In this document: piece by piece, positions 21,832-33,088 of the stretch
How positions within the stretch are numbered: position 1 is the stretch's first letter
Layout of the letters: each line of letters begins with the position of its first letter
Source of the DNA: Aphrocallistes beatrix
Taxonomy: Eukaryota > Porifera > Hexactinellida > Sceptrulophora > Aphrocallistidae
Length of the DNA stretch: 64,000 bases
Direction of reading: 5' to 3'
Assembly (NCBI GenBank): GCA_963281255.1
Contig: OY725506.1
Coordinates: 2,275,001-2,339,000 of the forward strand
The notes under the pieces: generated by a model
The model's database searches: none
What the model saw: only the letters and a program-made list of their open reading frames with translations
Told to the model about the DNA's origin: nothing
Translations under genes and position numbers: made by a program

Positions 21832-22690
21832 TCAATACCTCTCTTTCAAATAGTTCTTTGGCAGATACTCATGAATGAGATCTATCAATTCATCCTGTGC
21901 CCGATCATTGTTGTCTGGGATTGTTTGAGGAGATGTAGTAAAAGGATTTCTCAATGATTTCAAATTTGCTGAGTCCTTCTGCTCAGGATAATAATGAGAA
22001 AATTCTTCGTCTAGTGTCGTAAGGTGTTCAGATATCATAGTTTCTGAATCATTATCCAATTCAGCATCTATGTTTTCGAAATATTCGGACAGTCTTTCAA
22101 GCATACATATATTTCCTGAGTCAATTTTTCTTTTCCAATTTTGAATTTTCATTTGGAAAGTTTTGAGTTTATCACTTAAATCAAATGTGTACTTTTCTTT
22201 CCCCTGAAGTGAGAGATTCAGTGTATTGATGCGTTCAAATATATCCACGAGATACACAAGAAAAACAGCGCTTCTTGGATCATTGATTTGTGCCAAAAAT
22301 TCATGCTTGCCATGTTGATCAAGGAATATTTTGATCTCGGGAAGCAACTCTAAGACTCGTTTAAGGACGTTACCCTCAGAAAGCCACCGTACTTGTGTGT
22401 GGAAAAGTAGAGTCTGATGGCTAGCAGTTATATCTTCGCAAAGTTCCCTGAAAATGTGAGTGTTCTCGATTTGATAAAATTGACTATCTTAATGACTAAA
22501 GTCACCACTGTCAAAATCTGTGGTGGCATAGTTTTACAAGCTAGTGCTTGTCTATGGATCATGCAATGAATACCTGTGACTTGTAGTGATCTATCCTTAA
22601 TAAGCTTTTGGAAACCAGAACGTGAGCCAAGCATTGCTGGTGCAGTAGTCGGTACAAATTCCACACAATTTCTTCGACTCAATTTTTGTC
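21832..22690 (-). pseudogene. hAT transposase fragment, ZBED/SCAND3/FAM200-like
   Basis: Two minus-strand frames read PAMLGSRSGFQKLIKD, GIHCMIHRQALACKTMPP and IVNFIKSRTL (22428-22682), then, after a shift, the text between them (HTQVRWLSEGNVLKRVLELL) and LPEIKIFLDQHGKHEFLAQI down to 21832. These are the core blocks of the hAT group that includes vertebrate ZBED5, FAM200 and SCAND3. The BED finger, N-terminal catalytic region and C-terminal dimerisation block are absent. At least one frameshift or stop lies between the two frames. Confidence 0.8.
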
Positions 22691-23033
22691 AAGATGCCAG
22701 GTTGATTTGATTGACTTTAGGGACATGTCAGAGCAGCATAACATGTCAGAGTCAGGCGTTCCTTATAAATGGTTGTTGGTCTATCAGGACCATTTTACCA
22801 AGTACATTCTTCTTCGACCTCTCAAGCACAAATCAGCTGTAGAGGTAGCAGATACATTGGAAGATTATTTTTGTGAACTCGGACCTCCCCATATTCTCCA
22901 GTCTGATAATGGCGGCGAATTTTGTAATAGCATTCTATTTTCTCTCATTGATGAAAAGTGGCCCTCTACCAAGATAATCCATGGAAAACAACGCACGGCT
23001 GAGGAACACTGCGCCTGGGGTCACATTGATTAA
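22686..23033 (+). pseudogene. Integrase core fragment, KRBA2/SCAND3-like
   Basis: The frame begins with CQVDLIDF (first catalytic Asp), continues YKWLLVYQDHFTKYILLRPL and has LQSDNGGEF (second catalytic Asp near residue 77). The third catalytic residue region (QGSVERAN in relatives) is missing, since the frame diverges after IIHGKQR and stops at 23031. The start lies only a few bases from the opposite-strand hAT relic. Vertebrate SCAND3 combines exactly these two domain types, so the neighbourhood may not be chance. Confidence 0.7.
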
Positions 23034-23059
23034 TAATAAAGGGGAGGAAATCCCTAAAT

Positions 23060-23454
23060 ACGCCTGTACTACTGTTATAATCGATATCGCACGAAAGATC
23101 ACCAAATATATTAATTTTTAAAATTTAGATAAGTAATGATGACGTCATAACAAAGTGATGAGTCATCATTTTTTGATGATAGTTGCATCTTATGTGAGGT
23201 ATGTTAGTATACAGATTCTATTAAAATCTCAGCCTTCTATCTCCTGTAATGGCTAAGTTATGCTCGAATAGCTGTATTGCTTAACTTTTAAAAATGTGAC
23301 AATGATGTAATAATCCCATGGTGAGTCGACATTTTCGTCTGAGTTCAGAACTTACTGGAGCCATAGCCAAAATACTCCCACATGCCAAAAATCAGCTTTC
23401 TGTGACTGGTAGTTTCTTGAATCAATTCGTTACAGAGATATATATATATATAAA
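23060..23454 (-). mobile_element. Helitron family A, lacking 3' hairpins
   Basis: The body blocks (AATCGATATCGCACGAAA, ATGACGTCATAACAAAGTGATG, TTCTTGAATCAATTCGTTAC) are in minus orientation. The 3' end is missing at the left, and the right end runs into a plus-oriented TCCTTACTATTAATACTCG at 23455. Confidence 0.75.
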
Positions 23455-23486
23455 TCCTTACTATTAATACTCGATTATAGTATATA

Positions 23487-24042
23487 CAAGCGCGCTTCGC
23501 TTGCTTGAGCTGTGCGGCTGGCGGACACTTCGTGTCCGCCGGAGGCTCCCTTCGGTCGCCTGGAGGTGACATTGGTTAATTATAATGGGGATAACATCTC
23601 TGAATACGTCTGTCCTACTGTTCTAATCGATTTCACTCGAAAAGTCACCAAATTTGTCAATTTTTAAAATTTTGATGAGTAATGATGACGTCATAACAAA
23701 GTGATGAGTCATCATTTTTTGATGATAGTTGCAGCATATGTGAGGTATGTTAGTATACATAATCTATTAAAATTTCAGCCTTCTATCTCCTATAATGGCG
23801 GAGTTATGCCCGAATAACTGTGTTGCTTAACTTTTAAAAATGCGACAATGACGTCATAATTCCATGATGAGTCGACATTTTGCTCTGAGCTCAGAACTTA
23901 CTGGAGCCATAGCCAAAAGACCCCCACATGCCAAAACTCAGCTTTCTGCGCCTGGCAGTTTCTTCAATCAATTCGTTACAGATATATATATATATATATA
24001 TACATATATATATAAACAATAATCGAGTTTTAATAGTAAGGA
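23487..24042 (-). mobile_element. Helitron family A, full length
   Basis: The 3' end is CAAGCGCGCTTCGCTTG on the plus strand from 23487. The 5' end is ...AATCGAGTTTTAATAGTAAGGA ending 24042 followed by T, so TC...CTTG between A and T on the minus strand. 556 bp. Confidence 0.85.
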
Positions 24043-24052
24043 TATATATATA

Positions 24053-24240
24053 CAGTCGACTCCGCTTAATAGGGTCACTGTTTAATCGGGTCAGCCGCTT
24101 AATCGGGCCACTTTTGGCAGGACCGGAATAGTTCTCACACATAGAAGCTAATACAAAATATTTTCGTTTAATAGGGTCCTCCGCTTAATCGGGGCAAAAT
24201 GTCCTCTGACCGATGTGGCCCTATTAAGCGGAGTCGACTG
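24053..24240. mobile_element. pogo/Tigger-like MITE, 188 bp
   Basis: Perfect ends CAGTCGACTCCGCTTAATAG and inverse, TA at 24051-24052 and 24241-24242. It is inserted in the TA run between two head-to-head Helitrons. Confidence 0.9.
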
Positions 24241-24242
24241 TA

Positions 24243-24735
24243 TATCTGTAACGAATTGATTGAAGAAACTGCCTGGCGGAAAAGGCTGATTTTTGGCATG
24301 TGGGAGTCTTTTGGCTATGGCTCCAGTAAGTTCTGAGTTCAGAGCAAAATATCGACTCATCATGGAATTATGACGTCATTGTCACATTTTTAAAAGTTAA
24401 GCAACACAGTTATTCGAGCATAACTCAGCCATTATAGGAGATAGAAGGCTGAAATTTTAATAGAATCTGTATACTAACATACCTCACATATGATGCGACT
24501 TTCATCAAAAAATGATAACTCATCAGTTATGACATCATAATTACGCATCAAAAATTTTTGACAAATTTGGTGATTTTTCGAGTGAAATCGGTTTTAATTA
24601 ACACTAAGATGGACATATTTAGAGATGTTATCTCCCTTATAATTAACCAATGTCACCTCCAGGCGACCGAAGGGAGCCTCCGGCGGACACGAAGTGTCCG
24701 CCAGCCGCGCAGCGCAAGCAAGCGAAGCGCGCTTG
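24243..24735 (+). mobile_element. Helitron family A, 5' end displaced
   Basis: It starts within the TA run at CTGTAACGAATTGATTG and ends CGCGCTTG (24735) before T. A minus-oriented 5' terminus (AATCGAGTTTTAATAGTAAGGA, to 24777) follows after 20 bp, which shows several rounds of nesting or recombination. Confidence 0.82.
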
Positions 24736-24777
24736 TAAATTAATAAATATACATCAATCGAGTTTTAATAGTAAGGA

Positions 24778-25430
24778 TTAAACCAAATATTTAAATCACT
24801 AAAAACATAGAGTTCAATGCCCTTGTACATCCCTGCCCATGTGTATCATTGCTGAAAAGAATGGACGGTGGCATTCATTCCTGGATCCGCGAGTTCATCA
24901 TGGAACTTTTTGTAGATTTCTGGCTGCTGAGATTTCAAAGGGACTTCCAGATCTTTTTCAGTGCCTTTCACATTTACTCTCTAGCAATTATAAATGATAG
25001 ATTATATAAAAAACTTGGTACATTTGGGCGATTTTAGTCCATTCTAAAATATATAATGAACCGAGTTGTACCAAATTAGCACCTGAATTGATATCTAAGA
25101 GAATATATCAGTAAAGAATTACATTGATACAGTAGGTACAAACAGATTCAAGTAGTTGTTATTTATAACGACTTCGAAGCTGACTAACATATTTTTTACG
25201 TCTTTGCAAAGGTAACTACTATGTCAAAATAAAGTATTACAGTCTAAACCTGTTTTTCCTTACTACATTTTTATAGGTTCAAACGGAATGGAAAAATCGA
25301 TGTGGAAATTAATAAAGATGAACTTTCTACATTTATAAATTTTCTGAGATAGTAAAAAATCGATAAGTAGGAAAAACCTGATGTAAGAAAAAATTGGTTT
25401 CCACCGTATTAATAATTGCTAAGAAAAATC
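24778..25430. other. AT-rich DNA without recognised features
   Basis: A 62-codon ORF at 24849-25037 has no recognisable motif. Nothing else could be supported. Confidence 0.4.
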
Positions 25431-25448
25431 CAATTTTTCGCGATTAGA

Positions 25449-25857
25449 AATCTCTTTATTTGTTGTAGTCACCACTATCTGTAGTATGGGTGTACGACAT
25501 TGATTTGAATTACAGTATAAAATGTCTTCATCACTTAATATCTTACGTAGCATAAAGGCTGCTGTATAATAATGACCAACATAGAAGTGCTTTGATGTAA
25601 TAACCGATATTATTATTACAATTTAATGTAAAGGGGGAGTATGATTTTATTTATTGCTAAGAGCAATACGATCCAATTTTATCGCAAATAGAACTCTATT
25701 TGTTGTAATCACCACTATCTGTAGTTTGGTTTTACGACATTGATTTGAATTACAATATAAAATGTCTTCATTACTCAATATCTTGCGTAACATGAAGGCT
25801 ACTGAATAACTAACATGAAAGTGCTTTGATGTAATAACCAATATTATTATTACATGT
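25449..25857. repeat. Direct tandem duplication, period about 235-240 bp
   Basis: Two copies share the blocks TTTGTTGTARTCACCACTAT, TTGATTTGAATTACARTATA, AAAATGTCTTCATYACT and AGTGCTTTGATGTAATAACC. The first copy is about 25449-25620 and the second 25688-25857. It is not coding. Confidence 0.8.
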
Positions 25858-27194
25858 CACGTATAATTATTCCAGTAACGGCTGGTGAATTCAATATCGT
25901 TTTATTAGTCGATGGGATTTAATATATCTCTAAATACCCTTTGATTAGCCAAATTATTATATGTATGGACTTCAAGTAGGAACAGAGCATATGTCATATC
26001 AGAATTTTCGAATTCATAATCTTACTTCTAACTTCGCAAACTATTCATATTCAATGTTGATATAGTAGTATTAACCTTAAGTAACTTGAAAGCAAAAGAA
26101 AACAATTGCAAGGCTTTGTAGTATGTCGTATGGCTTAAATTGGTTACAGCAATTAAATAAGCGTGTGGATGACCAGCCTCTCTTAGGCGACATAAAATCA
26201 ACTTAAGTCTGCTAAATTAAAATACTTGTCATCTCATCCTGGACCAACTCCTATTCACTGTCCTGAGAATTTATTAATAATATGAGTTCTCTTTTTGTTC
26301 ATAAACCTTTGTAAAATATCCCTCTAAATAATTAATTTTTCATGAAAAGCATTAAGATTAATATTTAAGGAAATTGATTTGCTTATTCCTAAATCACTGG
26401 GTACTTGAATTTTAGAAATAAAATTGGCATGTTGCATGGAATCTGGTCAAATTTAATGCAAATTTCAATATAGATGTACATTTTTTGTGTAAACGAAAAC
26501 AAATCTCTACATCTGGGGCGCGTTGATTTGCTAAGGCTAGAAGCCCTGAAGGGATGCTAAAGGAAAAAATGTTTTTTCATAAGCTAAATAAAGAAATGTA
26601 TAAAAACAAACCTTGCACAGTCTGCCGGAGTCTCCGATAAAATAGGGGAACACTTTGCTTTTATAATTCCATTTCATCTTCCGTGACGCCAATGCCTCCT
26701 CAAGTTTATTCCGTAAGAAACTTAATTATCCCTTGACATTCGAGTCCATGTCAAAACAGAAAAGCCAAATTGAAATTAAATCGAAAAATATAAGTATAAA
26801 TTTATGTTCAAAATATACAATATTAATTTCTTTGTCAGTATTTATACATAAATGTGTGCTAATGCCTCAAAATACGATGGTACACAATTTTTATTGAGTA
26901 TCCCTGGTCCAGTAATATAAGCACCTCAAAATACTATGCGCCTCAAAATACGATACAACAGATTTTACGATACAACAGGTTATGCCATTGTCTTTACCTT
27001 TAATCAAAAGCATTCTTGAAAAATAGCAAAAATCAAAGTTTCTGTAGACAAATTATTGACCCCGATGTCCGAAAATCCGATTCTTGATACAATTCTCTTT
27101 GGAATTGGTGATATAAACTAATTAGAGATATAACTGTTAGAGCTTAAATTTTGTGATTAGAAACTGCATGAACAGCAGTTTCCTATACCTTGAT
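25858..27194. other. AT-rich DNA without recognised genes
   Basis: Only a short local repeat of CACCTCAAAATACTATGCG / CGCCTCAAAATACGATAC type (26924-26955, also near 26865) stands out. Confidence 0.4.
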
Positions 27195-28965
27195 AACACT
27201 ATATTTAGAGCTAAAATCTATGGACTATGATATAGCCCTTACCAAAAGCAGAAAATCGCTAAAATTTTCAGAATCGATTCAAAATAAACGTTAATGGTTC
27301 GAAAATGTAGAGTGGCGTTTTATTATTGATGCTAAAGCTCATTATTATGTATTTTCAAGATTAATATTCATACTTTTTGTTGAATATACTATGTCATTTT
27401 CATACAATATTAATAAAAATAGTTCGCTATACTTTCTAAATTGCAGTCTATGCTACTCGTGGCATAAAATCTATATTACAACCGGAGATATAGTACTTTC
27501 TCTTTCAGTTTATTGTTTATTTTTGCTATATAAGCAGCCCTCGCTTTTCACGTGTTTACCATTTCCAATGTCTATACATCTTGTGTGTTTGAATTATTCC
27601 ATGTGGCTTTGTTTGCAACATGTATGGCCACTTTACATTCAGAGTAAAGTTATATGTTGATAATTTTAATTTGTTCATGCATCCTAATGAATAAACTTTA
27701 GTGCATCATATCGTAACATCAAGGGAAGATGAGGGAATGGTTAAATCTAATTGATACAGGGGGAAATCCCATCCTACATTTCTCAACCCTAAATGCATAT
27801 CTTCAATCAAATTATCATATCAAAAGTTTGTAGCATCACTCTAGGGGTCCGAATAAACGAACCCCCGCTATTTACTTTCGTAATTTGATTTTGAAAGTTT
27901 TATCCAAGTCAATTTACGAAAGTTAATAAAGGTTCGGAAGAAAATTCATAAATAAACTAGCAGTGTCCGTTTATTCGGACCCCTAGAGTGATACTACAAA
28001 CTTTTGATACGATAATTTGATTGAAGATATGCATTTATGGTTGAGAAATGTAGAGTGGGATTTTCCCTTGTTTCCATTAGATTTATCCATTCCCCCATCT
28101 TCCCTTGATGTTACGATATGATGCACTATATTTAATTCATTAGGATGCATGAAAAAGTAAAATTATCAACAGATGACTTTACTCTAAATGTAAAGTCACC
28201 ATACATTTTGCAAACAAAGCCGCATGGAATAATTCAACATACAAGATGTAAAGAAATTGCTTGCAACATTTCGACATACATACGGGTACAACTTTGTAGC
28301 ATTAAAAAAGGTTGCTTTGCGCATGATGACCACTAAGGAGTTGAGAGGGGCGATGCGAAATATACTCTGTTTAAAACTTTAGAAATTCTGCGGTCCAAAT
28401 TCTTACAGTTGAGAGGAGGAAGCTGTCGGTTGCAATCATGCCTACTGTCGGTGTTCTCGATTACGAGAATTAACACGAGCATCGAAATTAATGTTAATGG
28501 AAACCAGGGGGATAAATTTTCTAGGTCTAAGACCCACCTACATTATGTAATTATCAGCGCATGAATGATCATAATTTAAAGTATTGGAAATAGCTGTAAT
28601 GTTACTGCTCTAGAACGCCAATTATAACCGAAAATAATCGAGGAAACGGTGAATACGTGAAAAGCGAGGGCTGTTTATATTGCAAAGATAAACCATAAAC
28701 TGAAAGAGAAAGTACTATATCTCCGATTGTTATATAAAAACTATGCTACGAGTACATAGAATGCAATTTAGAAAGTATAGCTACTATTCCTATTAATATT
28801 GTACGAAAATGACATAGTATATTCAACAAAAAGTATGGATATTAATCTTTAAAATCAATAATAATGAGCTTTAGCGTCAATAATAAAACGCCACAGTACG
28901 TTTTTTGAACCATTGATGTTTATTTTGAATCGATTCTGAAAATTTATATAATGACCTCTGTCTGC
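27195..28965. repeat. Large imperfect palindrome, about 1.77 kb
   Basis: The left arm from about 27195 mirrors the right arm to about 28965: for example AGAATCGATTCAAAATAAAC with its inverse at 28920-28940, CCCTCGCTTTTCACG with its inverse near 28656, and the centre arms CTCTAGGGGTCCGAATAAAC (27840) with the inverse at 27966-27989. The right arm has an extra block of about 370 bp (28262-28630) absent from the left. No transposase; the 89-codon ORF at 27391 is part of the arm. Confidence 0.85.
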
Positions 28966-29179
28966 AATTAAACTCTTCAGGATGATTTTTCCCTAAGAGG
29001 AGTATAACACATTTTTGTAAATTTAAGATTATCGTATAATGTCCATTCCAATGAACATTTCTTTGTATGAACTACACTAAAAATCACTATATATATTGCA
29101 ATACAATCCAAAGATCGGAGATTTCACACTTTCCAGATGAATGCTTCCAGACCTACTAATCCCCAGCGTGAACCCTTTT

Positions 29180-29560
29180 GCTCCACCAGATCGCCCATGG
29201 AAACATCTAGAGTTGGCCTTATACGTAATTGATGTGCCTTCATTATACCACGATTCAGACGGCACCACCACATATTGATAATTGTATGCTACCTTAGTAA
29301 ATATTGTCTACCCCGTCCACTCTTGGATTGGACAACAGACTCTGTTATTATATCTTTGCAAGACATTTACTTGGAGGTTGGAGTTCCTGAAATCATACAG
29401 CATGACCAAGGAAAAAAATTCTCAAGTAGAGCATTGAAAGATTTTCACGATAAATTGGATATAGAAAAATCGTTCTACCAAAGCTTATCACCCTCAGTCT
29501 AATGGATTGGTTGAAGCGCACAACAAAATTCTTAAAAAGTATATTGTCCAATTTCGAATT
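29180..29560 (+). pseudogene. Retroelement integrase fragment
   Basis: Readable blocks: PPDRPWKHLELALYVI (where relatives have Asp after LE.; here Ala), VCYLSKYCLPRPL, TDSVIISLQDIYLEVGVPEIIQHDQGKKFSS (second catalytic Asp in HDQG), then after a one-base shift near 29480 the YHPQSNGLVEAHNKIL-type block with Glu. A stop lies at 29272-29274. It is a decayed Ty3/gypsy-group integrase core. Confidence 0.7.
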
Positions 29561-29783
29561 TATATTCTTCTTCATGTAATATACACATTGATGATGTTAT
29601 TTTAATGTAGGAAATTAGTAAAGATGCAAACTGTTGAAGAATAAGAATGCTCAAAAGTTCTGAAGAGTCAGCTATTCTAATGATTAATACAAGTAACGAT
29701 CTACCAAATATACTACGTACACTATTTAATTTAACGTTCAATTGAGAATCGAAACCACATGTTTTGTTAGATATAAGTACAAA

Positions 29784-30854
29784 CGCGCTTCGCTTGATGG
29801 GCTGCGCAGCTTGCGGGCACTTTGTGTCCGCTGAGTCGCCCTGCGGGCGTCTGGAGTTGCTCAATCTAGCCTATTTTTGGGAATTTGTTTAATTAATATA
29901 AATATTGTAAAAAAAGTTAGCAAATAATTTCTCATAGAAATCCAAAATATAGTAATACTCTAAATCTACACCCCTGTAAACACCATGTCAACCGTTGGAA
30001 GATAGTCTCTAGCGTATTTGGTAATTTGTTTACTTTATCTATCTATTGTAAACAAAATTAAACAAACAATTTATCATATAGATCTGAAAATATGATATTC
30101 GAAATGTACCCCTAAAAACCCTATGTCACCCGTTAGAAACTAGTCTCTAGCATAATTTTCAAAATTCGTCAAATGGTGTTAAAATATGTATATAAAGTTG
30201 TGAAAATATGCACATAACCTTTTTTATTGCTATATCCTTACTATTAAAACTCGATTAATATTTGTATATATATATATATATATATATATGTTACGAATTG
30301 ATTGAAGAAACTGCCAGGCGCAGAAAGCTGATTTTTGGCATGTGGGAGTCTTTTGGCTATGGCTCCAGTAAGTTCTGAGCTCAGACGAAAATGTCGACTC
30401 ATCATGGAATTATGACGTCATTGTCACATTTTAAAAAGTTAAGCAACACAGTTATTCGGGCATAACTCAGCCATTATAGGAGATAGAAGGCTGAAATTTT
30501 AATAGAATCTGTATACTAACATGTCTCACATATGATGCAACTATCATCAAAAAATGATGACTCATCACTTTATTATGACGTCATCATTACGCATCAAAAA
30601 ATTTTAAATTCACAAATTTGGTGATTTTTCGACTGATATCGATTAGCACAGTAGGACAGACATATTTAGAGATGTTATCTCCCTTATAATTAACCAATGT
30701 GACTCCAGGCGACCGAAGGGAGCCTCCGGCGGACACAAAGTGTCCGCCAGCCGCGCAGCACAAGCAAGCGCGAAGCGCGCTTGTACTATGTATAATATAA
30801 TTAAAATATCAAACACAAAAAAACAAAAAATCCTAGCATTTTAATATATATAGA
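29784..30854 (-). mobile_element. Helitron family B, interrupted by a family A copy
   Basis: The 3' hairpin region lies at the left (ACGCGCTTCGCTTG..., GGACACAAAGTGCCCG-type stem near 29810-29832). The 5' end TCTATATATATTAAAATGC ends at 30854. Positions 30235-30783 are a plus-oriented family A copy. Relict blocks include TGTAAACAAAATTAAACAAAC and ATATGATATTCGAAAT. Confidence 0.75.
30235..30783 (+). mobile_element. Helitron family A, full length, 549 bp, nested in family B
   Basis: It starts TCCTTACTATTAAAACTCG after A and ends ...GCGCGCTTG before T. The hairpin GGCGGACAC-AAA-GTGTCCGCC is intact. Two TGACGTCA sites and one TGACTCA are present. Confidence 0.88.
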
Positions 30855-31496
30855 TTTGCATTAAAATAAGTGAAATCAGAATATGTTGCAGATGATTCAG
30901 ATCAGGGTTTCATCCAACTTTCCAAAGTCTTACCTAAATGTGCGCCACCATTTTTACGCACCTAGACTCTGCATTTATATATATGTTTTATGCCACGCGC
31001 CTAAGACGCGTATGCCGCCCGCTTAGCCCAAAATAAATCATACGCCTAAATTATGATCCATGGGATCAAATACGCGCCTCTAGGCCCGCCCAGTACGCCT
31101 GAATGAAAGCCTGATTCAGATGATATAGCGGATTATCACTAAGTTTCATTATCGTTCTCTACACAAAATGTCTCTATTAGTAAAACATTTTACTAATTTC
31201 CTTAATTATGGTACTTTGATCTTAGATTAGAATATCTTGCGGACAACCTTTGCCTCCATTAGAAGATTTTTCAAAAATGCATTCATCCATTAAATAAGGA
31301 ACAGAATCTTACATGTACAGTTGCATATTAAAGTATCATCATAGAACAGTTGAGCAAAACATCAATATGGCAGAAAGTGCCAAAAATCGGAAAAAGGAAA
31401 TTCTCATTTGTTATTTCGTGGATATTAAATCTAAGAAATACAGGAACGAACTGTTGCATAACATATGTTTATTATTCACTCGACGATACTGGATTA
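30855..31496. other. Unassigned AT-rich DNA
   Basis: A stretch near 30960-31110 has the recurring phrases ACGCGCCTA/GCCTAAGACGCG. No gene could be supported. ORF 31313-31519 runs into Helitron B and is discarded. Confidence 0.35.
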
Positions 31497-31701
31497 TATT
31501 TTATATATTAAAATGCTAGGATTTTGTGTGTGTGTGTGTGTGTATGTTTGTCCGAATTGATTGAAGAATTGAAAAGTCATAGAGGTGTAAAAATTGGCAT
31601 GTAGGTGTCAAATTATATTACTATGATTAAGTTCTAAGATCTAAGCGAAATTTTCACACCTCTGCAAAAAAAATGGAAAACAATTTTTCACACCTTTTCT
31701 A

Positions 31702-32174
31702 TCCTTACTATTAAAACTCTATTATTTTTGGCATGTAGGAGTGTTTAGGCTATGGCTCCAGTAAGTTCTGAGCTCAGAGCAAAATGTCGACTCATCGTGG
31801 AATTATGACGTCATTGTCACATTTTTAAAAGTTAAGCAATACAGTTATTCGAGCATAACTCGGCCATTATAGGAGATAGAAGGCTGAAATTTTAATAGAC
31901 TCTGTATACTAACATACCTCACATATGATGCAACTATCATCAAAAAATGATGACTCATCACTTTGCTATGACGTCATCATTACTCATCAAAATTTTAAAA
32001 ATTGATAAATTTGGCGATTTTTCGTGCGATATAGATTATAACAGTAGGATAGACGTATTTAGAGATGTTATCTCCCTTATAATTAACCAATGTAACCCCA
32101 GGCGACCGAAGAGAGCCTCCGGCGGACACAAAATGTCCGCCAGCCGTGCAGCGCAAGCAAGCGAAGCGCGCTTG
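31702..32174 (+). mobile_element. Helitron family A nested in family B (empty site known)
   Basis: It starts TCCTTACTATTAAAACTC and ends CGCGCTTG. The flanks ...CACACCTTTTCTA and TACAAAATAAATGACT join to the uninterrupted B sequence seen (inverted) at 62300-62330 and 16400-16440, so the element begins TC, ends CTTG, sits between A and T and makes no duplication. It has a 50-bp deletion after the 5' end. Confidence 0.92.
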
Positions 32175-32568
32175 TACAAAATAAATGACTGCACTATTAC
32201 AATAGAAACCATTGTACGACACTACGATATATCGTCATTGTTATCAATACTTCAAAGCCACAACTTATGTTTGATATCTTAAATATATTATAGTACATTG
32301 CGATAAAAAAAGATTATGTGCATATTTTCACACCTTTATATACTTATTTTCGCACCATTTGATGAATTTTGAAAAATGTGCTAGAGACTAGCTTCCAACG
32401 GGTGACATGGGGTTTTTAGGGATGTAGATTTCGAATATCATTTTTTGAAGTAAGTTTGATGATTAATTTGTTACTTTTGTTTACAATAGATACATAAAGT
32501 AAACAAATTACAAAAATGGGCTAGAGACTAGCTTCCAACAGTTGACATGGGGTTTTAAGTGCTGTTGA

Positions 32569-32716
32569 CATAGACGCCGGACCTGGGAGGGGGGCTGGGG
32601 GTCTCAAGCTCTCCCTGGAATCGAAGATGGCCCATAGACGCAATACAAATTTTAGGGCTGAGCCCCCCCTAGAACGCCAAAATTACCCATATATTGCGAA
32701 AAGTTCGGCGGCCCTG
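32569..32716. mobile_element. Short GC-rich MITE, 148 bp, 8-bp target duplication
   Basis: The flanks GCTGTTGA (32561-32568) and GCTGTAGA (32717-32724) match at 7 of 8 bases. The ends are CATAGACGCCGGACC and the inverse of CAGGGCCGCCGAAC. It is homologous to the element at 19674-19814. A hAT-like origin is inferred from the duplication length. Confidence 0.65.
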
Positions 32717-32916
32717 GCTGTAGATTTGAATATTATATTTTCGAATCCATATGAGAAATTATTCGTTGATCTTTGTTTACAATATTTATATAAAGGAAAA
32801 AAATTCAAACCCACAACCCAAAATATGTTAGACTGAGTAACTCCAGGCGCCCGCAGGGCGACTTTGTGGACACAGTGTCCGCAAGCCGCGTAGCGCAAGC
32901 AAGCGAAACGTGCTTG

Positions 32917-33088
32917 TTTTATATTAAAACGCTAGGTTTTTTATAAGTGTTTGTCCGAAGAATTGGCAAGTCGTAGAGATATGAAAATTGGTATGTAGGT
33001 GTCAAATGATATGGCTACGTTCTAAGATCAAAGCGAAACTTTAACAGCTCTATAAAAAAATGGAAAACAATTTTTCACACCTTTTCTA
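32917..33088 (+). mobile_element. Helitron family B 5' part
   Basis: It begins TTTATATTAAAACGCTAGG, followed by the B blocks up to TTTTTCACACCTTTTCTA, where a family A copy starts at 33089. This is the same insertion point in B as at 31702. Confidence 0.75.

Larger units (their letters stand above)
31497..32916 (+). mobile_element. Helitron family B, nearly complete, with two nested elements
   Basis: The 5' block is TATATTAAAATGCTAGGATT (first bases altered). It carries the B body, then the 3' end AACTCCAGGCGCCCGCAGG, TGGACAC-A-GTGTCCG and ...CGTGCTTG ending 32916. A family A copy (31702-32174) and a short MITE (32569-32716) interrupt it. Another B 5' end (TTTATATTAAAACGCTAGG) begins at once after 32916, a tandem arrangement. 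Confidence 0.8.
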
